A DNA stretch of 64,000 nucleotides from Sphingomonas sp. SUN019 (GCF_024758705.1 NZ_CP096971.1:2509501-2573500), one strand, 5' to 3'. Numbered from the stretch's first letter, positions 1 to 9,169 are shown. The notes: generated by a model from the sequence alone, not told the origin. Program-made: numbers and translations.

Positions 1-29
1 TCTACAACAAGGACAAGGTGCCCGCGTAA
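1..29 (+). CDS. 3' end of an unidentified gene cut by the window start
   Basis: Eight codons (YNKDKVPA) followed by TAA at 27-29 are open in one frame and are immediately followed by a strong terminator, as expected for the tail of a gene running in from the left. Too little remains to name the product. Confidence 0.4.
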
Positions 30-50
30 ACGCGGCCCTGTGTTGAAATG

Positions 51-83
51 AAACGGGCGGTCCGAGAGGGCCGCCCGTTTTTC
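51..83 (+). terminator. Rho-independent terminator
   Basis: AAACGGGCGG and CCGCCCGTTT form a GC-rich stem around a short loop, followed by a run of T. It lies about 20 nt after the truncated gene's stop codon and would end that transcript before the GIN-domain gene at 140. Confidence 0.8.
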
Positions 84-139
84 GTTGCACGTCGCGCAAC
101 AGTGTATTAGCACTCCAACACACGTTTGGAGGTTCAGCG

Positions 140-874
140 ATGCGCACGATGATTCTCGCGGCTCTCATCCCGCTCGCCGCGTGCGGCAATTCCGGTGGTG
201 ACGGCGATAGCAATTCGCCTGGCGTGCCGGGCAGCGGCAGTGGAAACACGCGCAGCTATCAGGTGGCGGATTTCACCGGCGTCGAACTGCGCGGTCCTGA
301 CGATGTCGACGTCCGCGTCGGATCGGGCTTCTCGGTCCGGGCCGAGGGCGACGAGGCGACGCTCGGCAAGCTGAAGATCGAGCGCGTTGGCGACACGTTA
401 CGCGTCGGGCGTATCCGCCAGAACGGAATCAGCTGGGGATCGGGCAAGGGCGTAAAGGTCTATATCACGATGCCGCGGATGACGGCCGCCAGCCTCGCCG
501 GTTCAGGTGACCTGTCGGTCGACCGGGTCGAAGGCGGGGCGTTCAGCGGCAGTATCGCGGGATCGGGATCGCTCGCGCTGGGCGCGATCGAGGTGACCAA
601 CGCCGATCTGTCGATCGCCGGGTCGGGCGACATTTCGGTATCCGGCAGCGCTGGCAAGCTGGGTGTCGACATTGCCGGATCGGGCGACGTCGACGGAGCC
701 AAGCTTACGGCGCAGTCTGCCAGCGTCTCGATCGCGGGGTCGGGCGGGGTGCGCGCCGCGGTCGACGGCGCGGCGAAGGTGTCGATCGTCGGGTCTGGCG
801 ACGTCGATCTCGGACCGCGCGCGAAATGTTCGGTGTCGAAGATGGGATCTGGATCGGTGACCTGCGGCGGGTGA
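140..874 (+). CDS. GIN-domain (DUF2807) putative lipoprotein
   Basis: A 244-residue exported protein. The N-terminus is a short hydrophobic segment ending in the lipobox LAAC (Cys15), so a lipid-anchored surface or periplasmic protein is predicted. The rest is a head GIN/DUF2807-type beta-helix fold: IAGSGD-like turns recur roughly every 18-20 residues (residues ~115-240). The start is supported by GGAGG about 10 nt upstream. A second, shorter GIN protein follows 43 nt downstream, so the two are probably co-transcribed paralogues. The molecular function of this family is not established. The family call is based on the repeated GSG motif pattern. Confidence 0.8.
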   Translation: MRTMILAALIPLAACGNSGGDGDSNSPGVPGSGSGNTRSYQVADFTGVELRGPDDVDVRVGSGFSVRAEGDEATLGKLKIERVGDTLRVGRIRQNGISWGSGKGVKVYITMPRMTAASLAGSGDLSVDRVEGGAFSGSIAGSGSLALGAIEVTNADLSIAGSGDISVSGSAGKLGVDIAGSGDVDGAKLTAQSASVSIAGSGGVRAAVDGAAKVSIVGSGDVDLGPRAKCSVSKMGSGSVTCGG

Positions 875-917
875 TCGCGCTTGCGTGAGAACACGCTTCG
901 GTGCGACGTTCGCGCGC

Positions 918-1616
918 ATGATCCGTATCGTTGGCGCGCTAGCGCTCTTCCTGTTCGCGACCCCCGCCTTCGCGGCGGATCGCACCTTCTCGGTCGGCAG
1001 CTTCGAACGGCTGCGCGTCGACGGGCCGTTTGAGGTGCGCGTGACGACCGGTTCGCCCGGCGCGCGCGCGCGCGGGGGCAAGGAACTGCTGGAACGCGTC
1101 GACATCGATGTGAACGGGACGACATTGGTCGTCCGCATGGGCAATGGCGGATGGGGTGAGACGCCGGGCAAGGCCGCGGGCGCGCCGCCGGTCATCACGC
1201 TGTCCACCCCGCGGCTCGTGTCCGCGACCGTCTCCGCGGGTGCGCGCGTGTCGATCGCGAAGATGGTGTCGCAGCGGATCGACGTGTCGGTGACCGGCGC
1301 GGGCCTGCTGTCCGTGGAGAACGCCGATACCGATCAGCTCAACGCGACGCTGGTCGGCACCGGGCAGATCAATATTGGCGGGCGCGCGAGCCGGGCGCGG
1401 CTGTTGACCAACGGGGCGGGCGCGATCGACGCCTCCGCGCTGACCGTCAACGACCTGATCGTGCGGATGGAAGGGGCGGGCGAGACGAAGGCGTCGGCGC
1501 GCTATACCGCGCAAGTCAACTCGACCGGGCTGGGCAAGGTGACGGTGACGGGTGGCGCGAAATGCACCGTGAAAGCGGTGGCGGACGGGCCAGTGGTGTG
1601 TGGGGGCGCTAGATAA
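918..1616 (+). CDS. GIN-domain (DUF2807) secreted protein, paralogue of the preceding gene
   Basis: A 232-residue protein with a clear signal peptide (MIRIVGALALFLFATPAFA, cleavage before ADRTF), unlike its lipoprotein neighbour. The start at 918 is preferred over an in-frame GTG at 885 because it puts the signal peptide at the very N-terminus. The body shows the same arrangement as the upstream gene: an RFSVGSFERL-like first strand, weaker repeating glycine turns, and a C-terminus ending VVCGG that echoes VTCGG upstream. A duplicated pair with different anchoring modes is likely. A GC dinucleotide run lies near 1057-1075. Function unknown. Confidence 0.75.
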   Translation: MIRIVGALALFLFATPAFAADRTFSVGSFERLRVDGPFEVRVTTGSPGARARGGKELLERVDIDVNGTTLVVRMGNGGWGETPGKAAGAPPVITLSTPRLVSATVSAGARVSIAKMVSQRIDVSVTGAGLLSVENADTDQLNATLVGTGQINIGGRASRARLLTNGAGAIDASALTVNDLIVRMEGAGETKASARYTAQVNSTGLGKVTVTGGAKCTVKAVADGPVVCGGAR

Positions 1617-2013
1617 GCGCCAGTTCGGCCAGCTTCCCCATTAGCGCGGGCGGCATTTCCGCCATGCCCGTTGCATCGCCACCCAAATCGGGCGGGGCGT
1701 CTGCGCCCTCCAGATAGCGCCAGCCCTGATGCGCGCGTTTGGGCTGTGCGCGGACCAGCCGCAGTGCGGGATCGATGTTGATCGCGATGCGGCCGCTCTC
1801 GGCTTCACCGAACGACAGAATCGGGGACCGCGCGACGAGTTGGTGCTTGATGATCCAGAACAGCGAGCCCTCACCAGCGATGTCGGTGTGGCGCTTGGGC
1901 AAATAACGCGTCGTCAGGAACACCGGGCCGTCCTCGCCGCGCAGGCGCAGCCGTTCGGCGAGGATGTCGAGGCTGGCCGCGCCGAACGCGACTTTGGTCA
2001 GATGGAGCGGCAC
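1609..2013 (-). CDS. DUF1489 family protein
   Basis: A 134-residue protein beginning VPLHLTKVAFG, which fits the PLHLTK opening of the alphaproteobacterial DUF1489 family, with FLTTRYLPKRH and WIIKHQLVAR blocks inside. I chose the GTG at 2013; an in-frame ATG at 2061 would add 16 residues and overlap the end of mgtE by 17 nt. The gene runs in the same direction as mgtE, 31 nt downstream of it, and its end overlaps the convergent GIN gene by 8 nt. The family has no assigned biochemical role. Confidence 0.75.
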   Translation of the reverse strand: MPLHLTKVAFGAASLDILAERLRLRGEDGPVFLTTRYLPKRHTDIAGEGSLFWIIKHQLVARSPILSFGEAESGRIAINIDPALRLVRAQPKRAHQGWRYLEGADAPPDLGGDATGMAEMPPALMGKLAELALI

Positions 2014-2044
2014 ATTATCGAATCTGGGGCGCAGCGGCGTGAGA

Positions 2045-3451
2045 TCAACCCGCGAGGCCAAAGGCAGTGGCGAGGCCGAGGAACGCGAGGAAGCCCATCG
2101 AATCGGTCGTCATCGTGACGAACACCGAAGATGCGACCGCGGGATCAGCCCCGAAGCGCTCGAGCATCAGCGGCACGAACACGCCCGCCAGCCCGGCGAT
2201 GACGATGTTCGCCATCATCGCCGCCGCAATGACGCCACCCAGCGCGGGATTGCCGAAGATCGTCCCCACACCGATGCCGATGATCACCGCGATCGTCAGG
2301 CCATTCAGCAGCGCCACGCGGAACTCGCGCAGGATCGCGCGCGCGGTGTTCGATTGTGTCAACTGATTGGTGGCGAGCGCGCGGACCGTGACCGCCAGCG
2401 TCTGCGTCCCTGCATTGCCGCCGACTCCGGCGACGATCGGCATCAGGGTCGCGAGCGCGACCATCCGCGCGATCGTATCCTCGAAGCGCGAAATGATGAA
2501 CGACGCCAGCAACGCGGTGAACAGGTTCGCGATCAGCCAGCGGACGCGCGCCTTGTAGCTGTCGACGATTGGTTCGTTGATGTCGCCTTCGCCCGCGCCC
2601 GACAGCAACAGCGCGTCCTCGCCTGCCTCTTCCTGGATGATGTGGACGATGTCGTCGACCGTGATCATGCCGACCAGCCGCCCGCTGCCATCGACCACCG
2701 CGGCGGAGATCAGCGCGTATTTCTGGAAGCGCAGCGCGACCTCCTCCTGGTCCATGTCAACGGGGATCAGCGTCTGTTCGCGCTGCATGACGTCGCCGAT
2801 GGCGATGCCGCGCGGGGTGCGGAGCATCCATGACAGGGCGCATGTACCGATCGGTTTGTGCGCCGGATCGACGACGAAGATTTCCCAGAAATCGGTGGTC
2901 AGTTCCTCATGCCCGCGCAGGTAATCCAGCGCGTCGCCGACCGACCAATGTTCGGGCACCGCGATCAGCTCGCGCTGCATCAGGCGGCCGGCGGATTCCT
3001 CTGGATAGGACAGCGCCTCTTCGATCGCGGCGCGATCGTCGGGCTCCATCGCGCGCAGCACCTCGCGCTGATCCTCGGCGTCGAGATCCTCGATGATTGC
3101 GACCGCATCGTCGGTGTCAAGTTCGGACGCCAGATCCGCGACCTGCCGCGCGTCGAGCGCATCGATCAGATCCTCGCGGACGTAATCGTTCATTTCGGCG
3201 AACACGTCGGCGTCGAGCAGGTCGGCGACCGCCTGCGCAAGCCCCCGTCGGCGGTCCTCGGGCGTCAGCTCGAAAAGATCGGCGATATCGGCGGGATGGA
3301 GCGGTTCGACGAGCGCGTGCGCCGCAGCATCGTCGCCGTTTTCGACCGCGGACAGCACCGCGGCGACGAACTCCGGTTTCAGCCGGTCGTCCTCGTCCAG
3401 CTGCGCCTCGACCGTCGCGGTTTCGCCGTTGGAAAGTTCGGTTTCGGTCAC
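2045..3451 (-). CDS. mgtE: Magnesium transporter MgtE
   Basis: A 468-residue inner-membrane Mg2+ channel/transporter of normal family length. Residues ~1-150 form the acidic N-terminal superhelical domain (EDLDAEDQREVLRAME-type repeats). Residues ~150-275 are paired CBS domains that sense Mg2+ (GDVMQREQTLIPV, LVGMITVDDIVHII). Residues ~300-468 hold about five membrane helices with the conserved GVGGNAGTQT and TTDSMGFLAFLGLA segments that line the pore. It is divergent from the cyclophilin gene across a 109-nt gap and followed by DUF1489. I see no Mg2+ riboswitch in the short leader. A CorA transporter elsewhere in the window gives the cell a second Mg2+ route. Confidence 0.95.
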   Translation of the reverse strand: MTETELSNGETATVEAQLDEDDRLKPEFVAAVLSAVENGDDAAAHALVEPLHPADIADLFELTPEDRRRGLAQAVADLLDADVFAEMNDYVREDLIDALDARQVADLASELDTDDAVAIIEDLDAEDQREVLRAMEPDDRAAIEEALSYPEESAGRLMQRELIAVPEHWSVGDALDYLRGHEELTTDFWEIFVVDPAHKPIGTCALSWMLRTPRGIAIGDVMQREQTLIPVDMDQEEVALRFQKYALISAAVVDGSGRLVGMITVDDIVHIIQEEAGEDALLLSGAGEGDINEPIVDSYKARVRWLIANLFTALLASFIISRFEDTIARMVALATLMPIVAGVGGNAGTQTLAVTVRALATNQLTQSNTARAILREFRVALLNGLTIAVIIGIGVGTIFGNPALGGVIAAAMMANIVIAGLAGVFVPLMLERFGADPAVASSVFVTMTTDSMGFLAFLGLATAFGLAG

Positions 3452-3560
3452 GGCCGCCCTTCCGTGGTGTCGCTCGCCCGCCGCTTACCGTGGTGGATCA
3501 TCCGTTGCCAGCGCGAGTTTGCCTCCCTACCTGCGCCCGCAACCAAGGAAGGAATCATCA

Positions 3561-4016
3561 ATGGCCGAAACCTATGAGACGCTGACGCTGACGCTGGACA
3601 GCGGCGACGTGACGATCAAGCTGCGCAACGATCTCGCCCCGGCGCACGTCGCGCGGATCGGCGAGCTGGCGAGCGCGGGCTTCTACGACGGCGTCGTGTT
3701 CCACCGCGTGATCCCCGGTTTCATGGCGCAGGGCGGCGATCCCACCGGCACCGGGATGCACGGGTCGGACAAGCCGAACCTGAAGCAGGAATTCTCGAAG
3801 GAGCCGCACGTCCGCGGCGTGTGTTCGATGGCGCGGACCAACGATCCGAATTCGGCGAACTCGCAATTCTTCATCTGCTTCGACGACGCGCGGTTCCTGG
3901 ACGGACAATATACCGTGTGGGGCGAAGTGACCGACGGCATGGACCTGATCGACGCGCTGCCCAAGGGCGAGCCGCCGCGCGAACCGGGGAAGATTGTGAA
4001 GGCCACGGTGGCTTGA
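3561..4016 (+). CDS. Peptidyl-prolyl cis-trans isomerase (cyclophilin type)
   Basis: A 151-residue single-domain cyclophilin without a signal peptide, so cytoplasmic. The catalytic block FHRVIPGFMAQGGDPTG (active-site Arg and Phe) and NSQFFI are intact. It accelerates isomerisation of X-Pro bonds during protein folding. The start is fixed by an AAGGAAGGA ribosome-binding site 8-16 nt upstream. A bulky palindrome just after the stop may end transcription from both this gene and the convergent LysR gene. Confidence 0.93.
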   Translation: MAETYETLTLTLDSGDVTIKLRNDLAPAHVARIGELASAGFYDGVVFHRVIPGFMAQGGDPTGTGMHGSDKPNLKQEFSKEPHVRGVCSMARTNDPNSANSQFFICFDDARFLDGQYTVWGEVTDGMDLIDALPKGEPPREPGKIVKATVA

Positions 4017-4041
4017 GTCTTTGATCGGCTCACGCCGATGA

Positions 4042-4126
4042 GACGGCACCGGCCCGCTCCCCCACCCCGCCTCCCATTCAATATACTGTTGTGGGAGGCG
4101 GGGTGGGGGAGCGGGCCGGTGCCGTC
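4042..4126. repeat. Long perfect palindrome (family A), possible bidirectional terminator
   Basis: Two 35-nt arms (4042-4076 and 4092-4126) are exact reverse complements around a 15-nt AT-rich loop. It sits between convergent genes. A related copy with the same flank (GCTCACGC..ATGAGACGGC) lies at 39841-39925 beside the flagellin genes, which shows it is a dispersed repeat and not only a local terminator. Confidence 0.85.
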
Positions 4127-4197
4127 TTACGCCCGCGAGGGCGTCAAACAAAAGGTACGGGCTGGCACCGACTTGCGCCCGTGAGGGCGTCAAACAA

Positions 4198-5088
4198 CTA
4201 AGCTCCCTCGCTGCCCAGCGTTTCCAGCAGCCAGTCGCGGAAGACGCGCACCGGTTTCATCTGTAGCGCGCGGGGGCGGCAGACGAACCAGTAACTGTAC
4301 GGGCTTTCGACATCGATATCGAACAGCCGCACCAGCCGCGGATCGTTGGCGTCGGCGAAGTGGCTTTCCATCATGAAGGCGACGCCCAAGCCCTGCGCCG
4401 CGGCCTCCAGCATCAACGCGCCCGAATCGAAATGGTCGATCGCCAGCGGTTCGATATCGCCCACGTTCGCAGCGTTGCGCCAAGCGGTGAAGGTGTCGGG
4501 CATGTCGCGATGGAGGAGCACGGTCTGCTCGCCAAGCTGTTCGGGGCGAACGAGCGGGTCGTTGCGCTCGATCAGCGATCGCGCGCCGATGACATACACC
4601 TTGTTGCGATCCAGTCGTCGCGCATAGAGCGCCGGATCGACCTCCCGCGCGAGCGCGATCACCGCGTCCAGTCCGTCGCCGAGCCGCGACACGCCGTGCC
4701 CCGCGGTGTCGATGTCGAGATGCAGTTCGGGATAGCGCTGGCGCAGGTCGCCGAGGCGCGGAAACAGCCGCTGCGATGCGAACAGGGGCAGCACGCCGAG
4801 CCGCAGCCGCACGACCTCCGCCGGGCTGGTCATCGTTTCGACCGCGTCGGAGAGTTGGTCGAGCACCGGCGCGATCTGGGCGAGCAGGCGTTCACCGTCG
4901 GCGTTGGCGACCATCGCCTGATGCCGGCGATCGAACAACGGGCGGCCAAGGAAGCGTTCGAGCGTCTGGACGCGGCGGCTGAGCGCGGGCGGGGATAGCG
5001 CCAGTTCCTGCGCGGCGGCCTTGACCGAGCCGAGCCGCGCCACCGCCACGAACGCCTCGATCGCGGTCAACGGCGGCAGCCTGCGCAT
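4198..5088 (-). CDS. LysR-family transcriptional regulator (GcvA-like)
   Basis: A 296-residue LysR regulator of standard size. Residues ~5-62 form the winged helix-turn-helix (LPPLTAIEAFVAVARLGS, PPALSRRVQTLE) and residues ~90-290 the periplasmic-binding-protein-like effector domain. The opening and the C-terminal block resemble the GcvA subgroup. LysR proteins usually control a divergent neighbour, but here the upstream side (5089-5621) has no intact gene, only a terminator and a transposase remnant. The palindromic GATTGCAATTTATGCAATC at about 5169-5187 could be its own operator. The effector cannot be told from sequence. Confidence 0.88.
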   Translation of the reverse strand: MRRLPPLTAIEAFVAVARLGSVKAAAQELALSPPALSRRVQTLERFLGRPLFDRRHQAMVANADGERLLAQIAPVLDQLSDAVETMTSPAEVVRLRLGVLPLFASQRLFPRLGDLRQRYPELHLDIDTAGHGVSRLGDGLDAVIALAREVDPALYARRLDRNKVYVIGARSLIERNDPLVRPEQLGEQTVLLHRDMPDTFTAWRNAANVGDIEPLAIDHFDSGALMLEAAAQGLGVAFMMESHFADANDPRLVRLFDIDVESPYSYWFVCRPRALQMKPVRVFRDWLLETLGSEGA

Positions 5089-5276
5089 CTCGCTCTCCGG
5101 ACTGTAAACGGTATCTTGTGCGCTGCATCATGCAATCATCGCACGCGCAAAGGCAAGCTAGCCCTGCAACGATTGCAATTTATGCAATCTACGGAAATCA
5201 TTTCGCACTTGCACAAGATTGTATGCCGGAGCACATAGAGCAGGCCTTTCAGGCATCCTCTCCTAAAAACTTTCAT

Positions 5277-5308
5277 AGGCCGGCCCTTCGGGGCTGGCCT
5301 TTTTTTCT
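5277..5308 (+). terminator. Rho-independent terminator with TTCG loop and no upstream gene
   Basis: AGGCCGGCCC and GGGCTGGCCT pair over 10 bp (one G-T wobble) around a TTCG tetraloop and are followed by seven T. It is oriented plus, yet no coding region precedes it on that strand within 190 nt. It may end a small RNA or be left from a deleted gene. Confidence 0.8.
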
Positions 5309-5366
5309 TGGCCGGAAACGAATTCCCACCAGTCTGGTCGTCGCCGTCGTCCTTATGGCGGCAAAA

Positions 5367-5507
5367 TGGCGCATCCCGCCAACTCAATCGGCCCGGATCA
5401 CCAACACGATACCGCTCGCGATGCGCCGGTCATCCACCCGCGGCAAAAGAAAATACGGGTCGATCCGGCGCATCTCCCCCTTGCGACAACCAAATCAGAT
5501 CGCTCAT
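5367..5507 (-). pseudogene. IS5-family transposase N-terminus, frameshifted remnant
   Basis: Reading the minus strand in three frames gives MSDLIWLS, then MRRIDPYF, LLPRVDDRRIASGIVLVIR, then LSWRDAP. Together these match the conserved start of IS5-type transposases (MSDLxWLxEAQMRRIEPYF, PRVDDRRxxSGIxxVIRNGLxWRDAP). About one extra base after codon 8 and one missing base before LSWRDAP break the frame, three residues are lost around PYF, and nothing downstream continues the gene. The catalytic part is absent, so this is dead IS debris. It sits next to a low-GC glycosyltransferase, hinting at how that gene arrived. Confidence 0.72.
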
Positions 5508-5621
5508 GATAGCGCCCTCTCAGCCCCGCTATTGAATAAATCAATCACAAACTTTACAAACGATTCAATAAATTCTGAAACTATACGCGACGTAGAAACT
5601 GTATTGCAAAGCGAATAGTGT

Positions 5622-6671
5622 TCAAACATACCGGAACTCAGAGGTACTTCTTGCCTCACAGATTTGTTGAATAAATTCATCGGCAGTTCGTTTGGGATCA
5701 TGAAATTCAAGCAAATGCGTAAAATTAGACGTATTCGACGGTTCTCTATATCCCTCCGCCGGATAAAACGTACGCTGAATATTGTTATTCAATAGATCGA
5801 GGATTGTCTGACACGAATTGATCCAAGACCGGATATTCATTCCTAAATATCTCCGCTCTGGAACAAAAATGCTGGTGTGAAGCGCCGAACCGCACATCCC
5901 GGTGACGATGTCATGTTCCGCCCAAAGCCTGACCTGCTCGGCGAACGTCAGCGTCTCAGGCGATATGATTCGTATGCCATGCCCTTCCAGCGCAGCGCAG
6001 AACTGGTCTTCGTTCGAAACTTTATGGATGCCGGAAACCAGGCGCTGCTTGCTGAGATAAATGATCTCGTCGCGACGCTGGATCGGGGCGGACCGCAGCA
6101 GATGCGCGCCGATCCCATGGCACATCGTCGCAAATTCCGGCCGCCCGGAAAGGCATTCTTCAATCGCCGGATCCGGCACCAGCAATTCACGAAAGCGATA
6201 CGCATCCCGAAACGTTACAAAATCGCTGACTTTCAGGCCAAGCGAGGAGAGTATTGACCCTGCAAAATCAAGATCAAAGATTTCGGCGATATGGTGCCCG
6301 TTCAGCAATAAGAGCTTTGTGTTCGGCGGTAATGGCCGCGGCAGCGCCCACAAACGGGATGCGATTGAAAACAGAAAATGCCCGAAATGGCCCGTCAGGT
6401 GCCCCAGAAAGACATATTGGTGATCGTCCGGCGCCCAAGGCACCGTGGAAAGATCGATCGTCCGATGATCCGCTTCCATTGGCAAATGGATATTCGGCAT
6501 CCCGCGCATATATGCTGCGGGTCGCGAGAGGGGGCCTTCGGCAGTGTAAATACCCGGCTTGTGCGCATGGCCCATCGGCACGAAAAGTGCGTCTTGCAAG
6601 CGGTGAACCGCTGCGGGTGCCTCGCTTATATTATATTCGCCGACTATCTCTTCGCATCGCATGAGCGGCAT
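5622..6671 (-). CDS. Glycosyltransferase family 61 (DUF563) protein
   Basis: A 349-residue cytoplasmic glycosyltransferase with the GT61 pattern: a central HFGHFLFSIASRLWAL block (the position of the family's YHFLxDxLPRL motif) and a late GMCGSALHTSIFVPE block (the family's GAGLxNxLF-type motif). The start at 6671 is preferred over an in-frame start at 6725 because a GAAGGA site lies 7 nt upstream. Donor and acceptor sugars cannot be inferred; GT61 enzymes often add sugars to polysaccharides or glycoproteins. Codon use is visibly AT-richer than its neighbours, and it is isolated from other sugar genes beside IS debris, so recent transfer is likely. Confidence 0.78.
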   Translation of the reverse strand: MPLMRCEEIVGEYNISEAPAAVHRLQDALFVPMGHAHKPGIYTAEGPLSRPAAYMRGMPNIHLPMEADHRTIDLSTVPWAPDDHQYVFLGHLTGHFGHFLFSIASRLWALPRPLPPNTKLLLLNGHHIAEIFDLDFAGSILSSLGLKVSDFVTFRDAYRFRELLVPDPAIEECLSGRPEFATMCHGIGAHLLRSAPIQRRDEIIYLSKQRLVSGIHKVSNEDQFCAALEGHGIRIISPETLTFAEQVRLWAEHDIVTGMCGSALHTSIFVPERRYLGMNIRSWINSCQTILDLLNNNIQRTFYPAEGYREPSNTSNFTHLLEFHDPKRTADEFIQQICEARSTSEFRYV

Positions 6672-6862
6672 GAAATTTCCTTCGACCCGACCGGATATTC
6701 GCAGCAGGTGTCTGCCAAGCGCCAACGGAAACCATCCGCGCCATGATCGCGCTTACTTACGCAAGCCAGATCGCGGCGCAAGCAGGGCAACGACGCCTCG
6801 CAATCGGCAACCGCTATCCTATCTAGCGCATCACCCAGCAAGATCATGCAAGGCGCAAAGCA

Positions 6863-9169
6863 ATGGCGGATGACGAGGCGCAGACGGAGGTGACGGTGCG
6901 CAAGCTGCAGGTGGCGAACGCCCGGCCGGAGGACGCGGGGCGGGGGATTGCGCATCTGCCGCGGTCGTTCATGGCGTCGATCGGGATCACCGACGGCGAT
7001 ACGGTCGAGATCGTCGGCAAGAAGACCACGCCCGCGCGCGCCGTCGGCCCCTATGCCGAGGACGAGGGGCTGGAGATCATTCGCGTCGATGGGCTGCAGC
7101 GTGCGAACGCCGGGGTCGGATCGGGCGATTACGTCGAGGTGCGCAAGGTCGAATCGAAGCCCGCGACGCGCGTCGTCTTCGCGCCCGCCCAGCAGAATTT
7201 GCGGTTGCAAGGATCGGCCAACGCGCTGAAGCGCACGTTCTTCAACCGACCGCTGTGCGCGGGTGATACGGTCGCTACGGCCGGGCATCAGCGCGTCGCG
7301 AACATGCCGCCGGGCGCGCAGCAATTCGTCAACGCGCCCGCTTATGCCTTGCAGGAAATTCGCCTGGTCGTCGTGTCGGCGACGCCGAAGGGCGTGGTGC
7401 ATATCGACGAGAATACCGAGGTCGAGTTGCGCCCCGAATATGAGGAGCCGAGTGATGCGCGGCGCGCCGACGTCACCTATGACGATATCGGCGGCATGTC
7501 GGCGACGATCGACCAGCTGCGTGAGATGGTCGAATTGCCGCTGCGTTATCCGGAGCTGTTCCAGCGGCTGGGCGTCGATCCGCCCAAGGGCGTGCTGCTT
7601 CATGGGCCGCCCGGCACCGGCAAGACGCGGCTGGCGCGTGCGGTGGCGAATGAGAGCGACGCGCAATTCTTTCTGATCAATGGCCCCGAGATCATGGGAT
7701 CGGCGTATGGCGAATCCGAGGGCCGGTTGCGGCAGGTATTCGAGGAGGCGTCGAAAAACTCGCCGTCGATCGTGTTCATCGACGAGATCGATTCGATCGC
7801 GCCCAAGCGGGGGCAGGTATCGGGCGAAGCGGAGAAGCGGCTCGTCGCGCAGCTATTGACGCTGATGGACGGGCTGGAGGCGCGCGCCAATCTGGTGGTG
7901 ATCGCCGCGACCAACCGGCCCGAGGCGATCGACGAGGCGCTGCGGCGACCGGGCCGGTTCGACCGCGAGATCGTCGTCGGCGTGCCCGACGAACGGGGGC
8001 GGCGCGAGATTCTGGGCATTCACACGCGCGGGATGCCGCTGGGCGACCGGGTCGACCTGGACGAACTGGCGCGGACGACGTTCGGCTTCGTCGGCGCGGA
8101 CCTGGCGGCGCTGACGCGCGAGGCGGCGATCGAGGCGGTGCGGCGGATCATGCCGCGGCTGAACCTGGAGGAGCGGACGATCCCGCCCGAAGTGCTCGAT
8201 ACGCTGGCGGTGACGCGCGAGGATTTCGTCGATGCGTTGAAGCGCGTCCAGCCGAGCGCGATGCGCGAGGTGATGGTGCAGGCCCCGACGACCAAATGGT
8301 CCGATGTCGGCGGGCTGGACGATGCGCAGATGCGGCTGAAGGAAGGCGTCGAACTGCCGCTGAAAGACCCGGACGCGTTCCGGCGCTTGGGTATCCGTCC
8401 GGCCAAGGGGTTCCTGCTCTACGGCCCGCCGGGCACGGGCAAGACGTTGCTGGCGAAGGCGGTCGCGCGCGAGGCGCAGGCGAACTTCATCGCCACCAAA
8501 TCCTCCGACCTGCTGAGCAAATGGTATGGCGAGAGTGAGCAACAGATCGCGCGGCTGTTCGCGCGCGCGCGTCAGGTGAGCCCTTGCGTGATCTTCATCG
8601 ACGAACTCGATTCCCTGGTGCCTGCGCGCGGCGGTGGGCTGGGTGAACCGCAGGTAACCGAGCGTGTGGTGAATACGATTCTGGCCGAGATGGATGGGCT
8701 GGAGGAATTGCAGTCGGTCGTCGTGATCGGGGCCACCAATCGCCCCAATCTGGTCGATCCGGCGCTGCTGCGCCCGGGGCGGTTCGATGAGTTGATTTAT
8801 GTCGGATTGCCGTCGGCCGAGGGGCGGCGGCGGATTCTGGCGATCCAGACGCAGAAGATGCCGCTGGCGGACGATGTCGACCTGGATGCGGTGGCGGCGC
8901 GGACCGAACGGTTCACGGGAGCGGACCTGGAGGACGTGGTGCGGCGCGCGGGGCTGGTGGCGCTGCGCGAATCGCTCGGATCGACGCAGGTGACGATGGC
9001 GCATTTCACGACCGCGCTGGGGGAATCGCGCGCGAGCGTCACGCCGGAGGTGGAGCGCGAGTATCAGCAGATGGCGGCGAAGCTGAAACAGGATGCCAAT
9101 GCGATCCAGCCATTGGGGTTCGTAATGCCGGGGCAACTTACCCCACGCGGGGAGAAGGGGACGGACTAG
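6863..9169 (+). CDS. CDC48/VCP-like AAA ATPase
   Basis: A 768-residue tandem AAA+ ATPase of the CDC48/p97/VAT type. Residues ~1-190 form an N-domain with a double-psi barrel start ([21 protein letters not shown]). The D1 domain has Walker A GPPGTGKT near residue 248 and Walker [13 protein letters not shown] near 303. D2 has GPPGTGKT near 520 and [12 protein letters not shown] near 577. Both carry the downstream ATNRP and RPGRFD blocks (sensor 1 and arginine-finger regions). Such unfoldases extract or unfold proteins using ATP as hexamers. CDC48 is typical of eukaryotes and archaea and occurs patchily in bacteria. The 3' end overlaps the convergent MFS gene by 32 nt. Confidence 0.92.
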   Translation: MADDEAQTEVTVRKLQVANARPEDAGRGIAHLPRSFMASIGITDGDTVEIVGKKTTPARAVGPYAEDEGLEIIRVDGLQRANAGVGSGDYVEVRKVESKPATRVVFAPAQQNLRLQGSANALKRTFFNRPLCAGDTVATAGHQRVANMPPGAQQFVNAPAYALQEIRLVVVSATPKGVVHIDENTEVELRPEYEEPSDARRADVTYDDIGGMSATIDQLREMVELPLRYPELFQRLGVDPPKGVLLHGPPGTGKTRLARAVANESDAQFFLINGPEIMGSAYGESEGRLRQVFEEASKNSPSIVFIDEIDSIAPKRGQVSGEAEKRLVAQLLTLMDGLEARANLVVIAATNRPEAIDEALRRPGRFDREIVVGVPDERGRREILGIHTRGMPLGDRVDLDELARTTFGFVGADLAALTREAAIEAVRRIMPRLNLEERTIPPEVLDTLAVTREDFVDALKRVQPSAMREVMVQAPTTKWSDVGGLDDAQMRLKEGVELPLKDPDAFRRLGIRPAKGFLLYGPPGTGKTLLAKAVAREAQANFIATKSSDLLSKWYGESEQQIARLFARARQVSPCVIFIDELDSLVPARGGGLGEPQVTERVVNTILAEMDGLEELQSVVVIGATNRPNLVDPALLRPGRFDELIYVGLPSAEGRRRILAIQTQKMPLADDVDLDAVAARTERFTGADLEDVVRRAGLVALRESLGSTQVTMAHFTTALGESRASVTPEVEREYQQMAAKLKQDANAIQPLGFVMPGQLTPRGEKGTD

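Larger units (their letters stand above)
5089..5621. other. 533-nt stretch without an intact gene
   Basis: AT-richer than its surroundings. From left to right it holds the LysR promoter region with a GATTGCAAT/ATGCAATC dyad near 5169-5187, a strong plus-strand terminator with no gene in front of it (5277-5308), a decayed IS5-type transposase start on the minus strand (5367-5507), and about 110 nt of AT-rich DNA leading to the glycosyltransferase stop. The composition and the IS debris suggest a past insertion or deletion. Confidence 0.7.

Noticed and set aside
3452..3560. Mg2+ riboswitch before mgtE
   Set aside because: Only 109 nt shared with the divergent cyclophilin gene, with no fitting structure seen.
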